Positions 5,137-5,262 of a DNA stretch of 5,262 bases are shown here, piece by piece (within the stretch, counting starts at the first letter, position 1; each line of letters opens with the position of its first letter). The position numbers and the translations under genes are program-made. The stretch comes from Alphaproteobacteria bacterium (GTDB taxonomy: Bacteria > Pseudomonadota > Alphaproteobacteria > Rhodobacterales > Rhodobacteraceae): NCBI GenBank assembly GCA_030425945.1, contig JAUHZL010000227.1:1-5262 (forward strand). The letters run 5' to 3'. The notes under the pieces are model-generated. The model saw only the letters and a list, made by a program, of their open reading frames with translations, searched no databases and was not told the origin of the DNA.

Positions 5137-5262
5137 TAATACCAACGGCCTTAGGCTTTGACCGTTTTGGCGTATTCTCGGGTGGTAATCGAGCGGACGG
5201 TGGCGGTGTCGTTGGCGAAGAAATTCCAAGCGTCGCAGCAGCGCGCGACGATGTCGTCGTAG
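5137..5262 (-). mobile_element. End of an IS630-type insertion sequence (partial)
   Basis: From about 5137 the base composition becomes visibly less GC-rich and carries the transposase 3' end. The proposed outer end begins at or near TAATACCAACGGCC (5137-5150), right next to the transposase stop, as expected for compact IS630-family elements that insert at TA dinucleotides; TA occurs at 5137-5138. The other end and its inverted repeat lie beyond the window, so the exact boundary is inferred. Confidence 0.65.
5151..5262 (-). CDS. IS630-family transposase, C-terminal fragment (runs off the window)
   Basis: The minus strand reads the last 36 residues of a transposase and ends at TAA 5151-5153. 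The readable sequence starts YDDIVARCCDAWNFFAND and ends ITTREYAKTVKA. This matches the C-terminal pattern of IS630-family transposases: the helix 'YDxIxxACCxAWN' followed by 'SITxREYA/RDWA'. The catalytic DDE residues lie before this part and are outside the window, so activity cannot be judged. The gene points towards the 86-aa gene and the SDR gene on the same strand, so read-through into them is possible. AAT, AAA and TAA codons set it apart from its GC-biased neighbours, consistent with an acquired element. Confidence 0.82.
   Translation of the reverse strand, partial: YDDIVARCCDAWNFFANDTATVRSITTREYAKTVKA

Noticed and set aside
5049..5262. Plus-strand open frame from ATG 5049 running off the window
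   Set aside because: It crosses the IS boundary and lies opposite a recognisable transposase C-terminus, so it is most likely an antisense shadow.
1..5262. CRISPR arrays, tRNA or rRNA genes, toxin-antitoxin pairs, phage genes
   Set aside because: No spaced direct repeats, no tRNA cloverleaf with T-loop signature and no such protein motifs were seen in any frame.

Overview
The window is very GC-rich, gene-dense DNA. Its gene content and order (end of tatC, a DUF815-type ATPase, then surE-pcm-nlpD on the opposite strand) point to an alphaproteobacterium, most likely of the Rhodobacteraceae. That family-level placement is inference from protein character, GC content and the style of the intergenic palindromes. 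No database search was possible.

Layout. Positions 1-1084 (+) hold the 3' end of tatC, overlapping by 4 bp a complete AAA/DUF815 ATPase gene. Positions 1074-1148 hold an elaborate double-palindrome structure between convergent genes, probably a bidirectional terminator. Positions 1149-3767 (-) hold the compact cluster surE -> pcm -> nlpD-like lipoprotein, the same order as in enterobacteria but with no rpoS after it in the window. Positions 3768-3884 are a short spacer with a possible surE promoter and an imperfect hairpin. Positions 3885-4529 (-) hold a short-chain dehydrogenase/reductase (SDR) related to YciK. Positions 4595-4686 hold a second nested inverted-repeat element. Positions 4695-4955 (-) hold a small 86-aa protein with a GspC/PilP-like beta-rich pattern. 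Positions 4956-5136 are a spacer with a perfect hairpin. From about 5137 to the end is the 3' end of an IS630-type insertion sequence.

How the genes fit together. TatC is the receptor subunit of the twin-arginine export system. The NlpD-like lipoprotein has lost most zinc ligands of its M23 domain and so probably activates cell-wall amidases instead of cutting murein. SurE (survival nucleotidase) and Pcm (isoaspartyl repair methyltransferase) are stress and stationary-phase maintenance enzymes made from the same cluster. The SDR and the 86-aa protein form a separate minus-strand pair whose upstream side abuts the insertion sequence.

Most of the window is ordinary housekeeping sequence. I see no convincing new multi-gene system. 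The points worth a second look are the two palindromic intergenic elements with the same plan (an outer stem enclosing two hairpins), the degenerate active sites of the NlpD-like protein and the SDR, the orphan GspC-like 86-aa protein, and the IS630 boundary next to a perfect hairpin.
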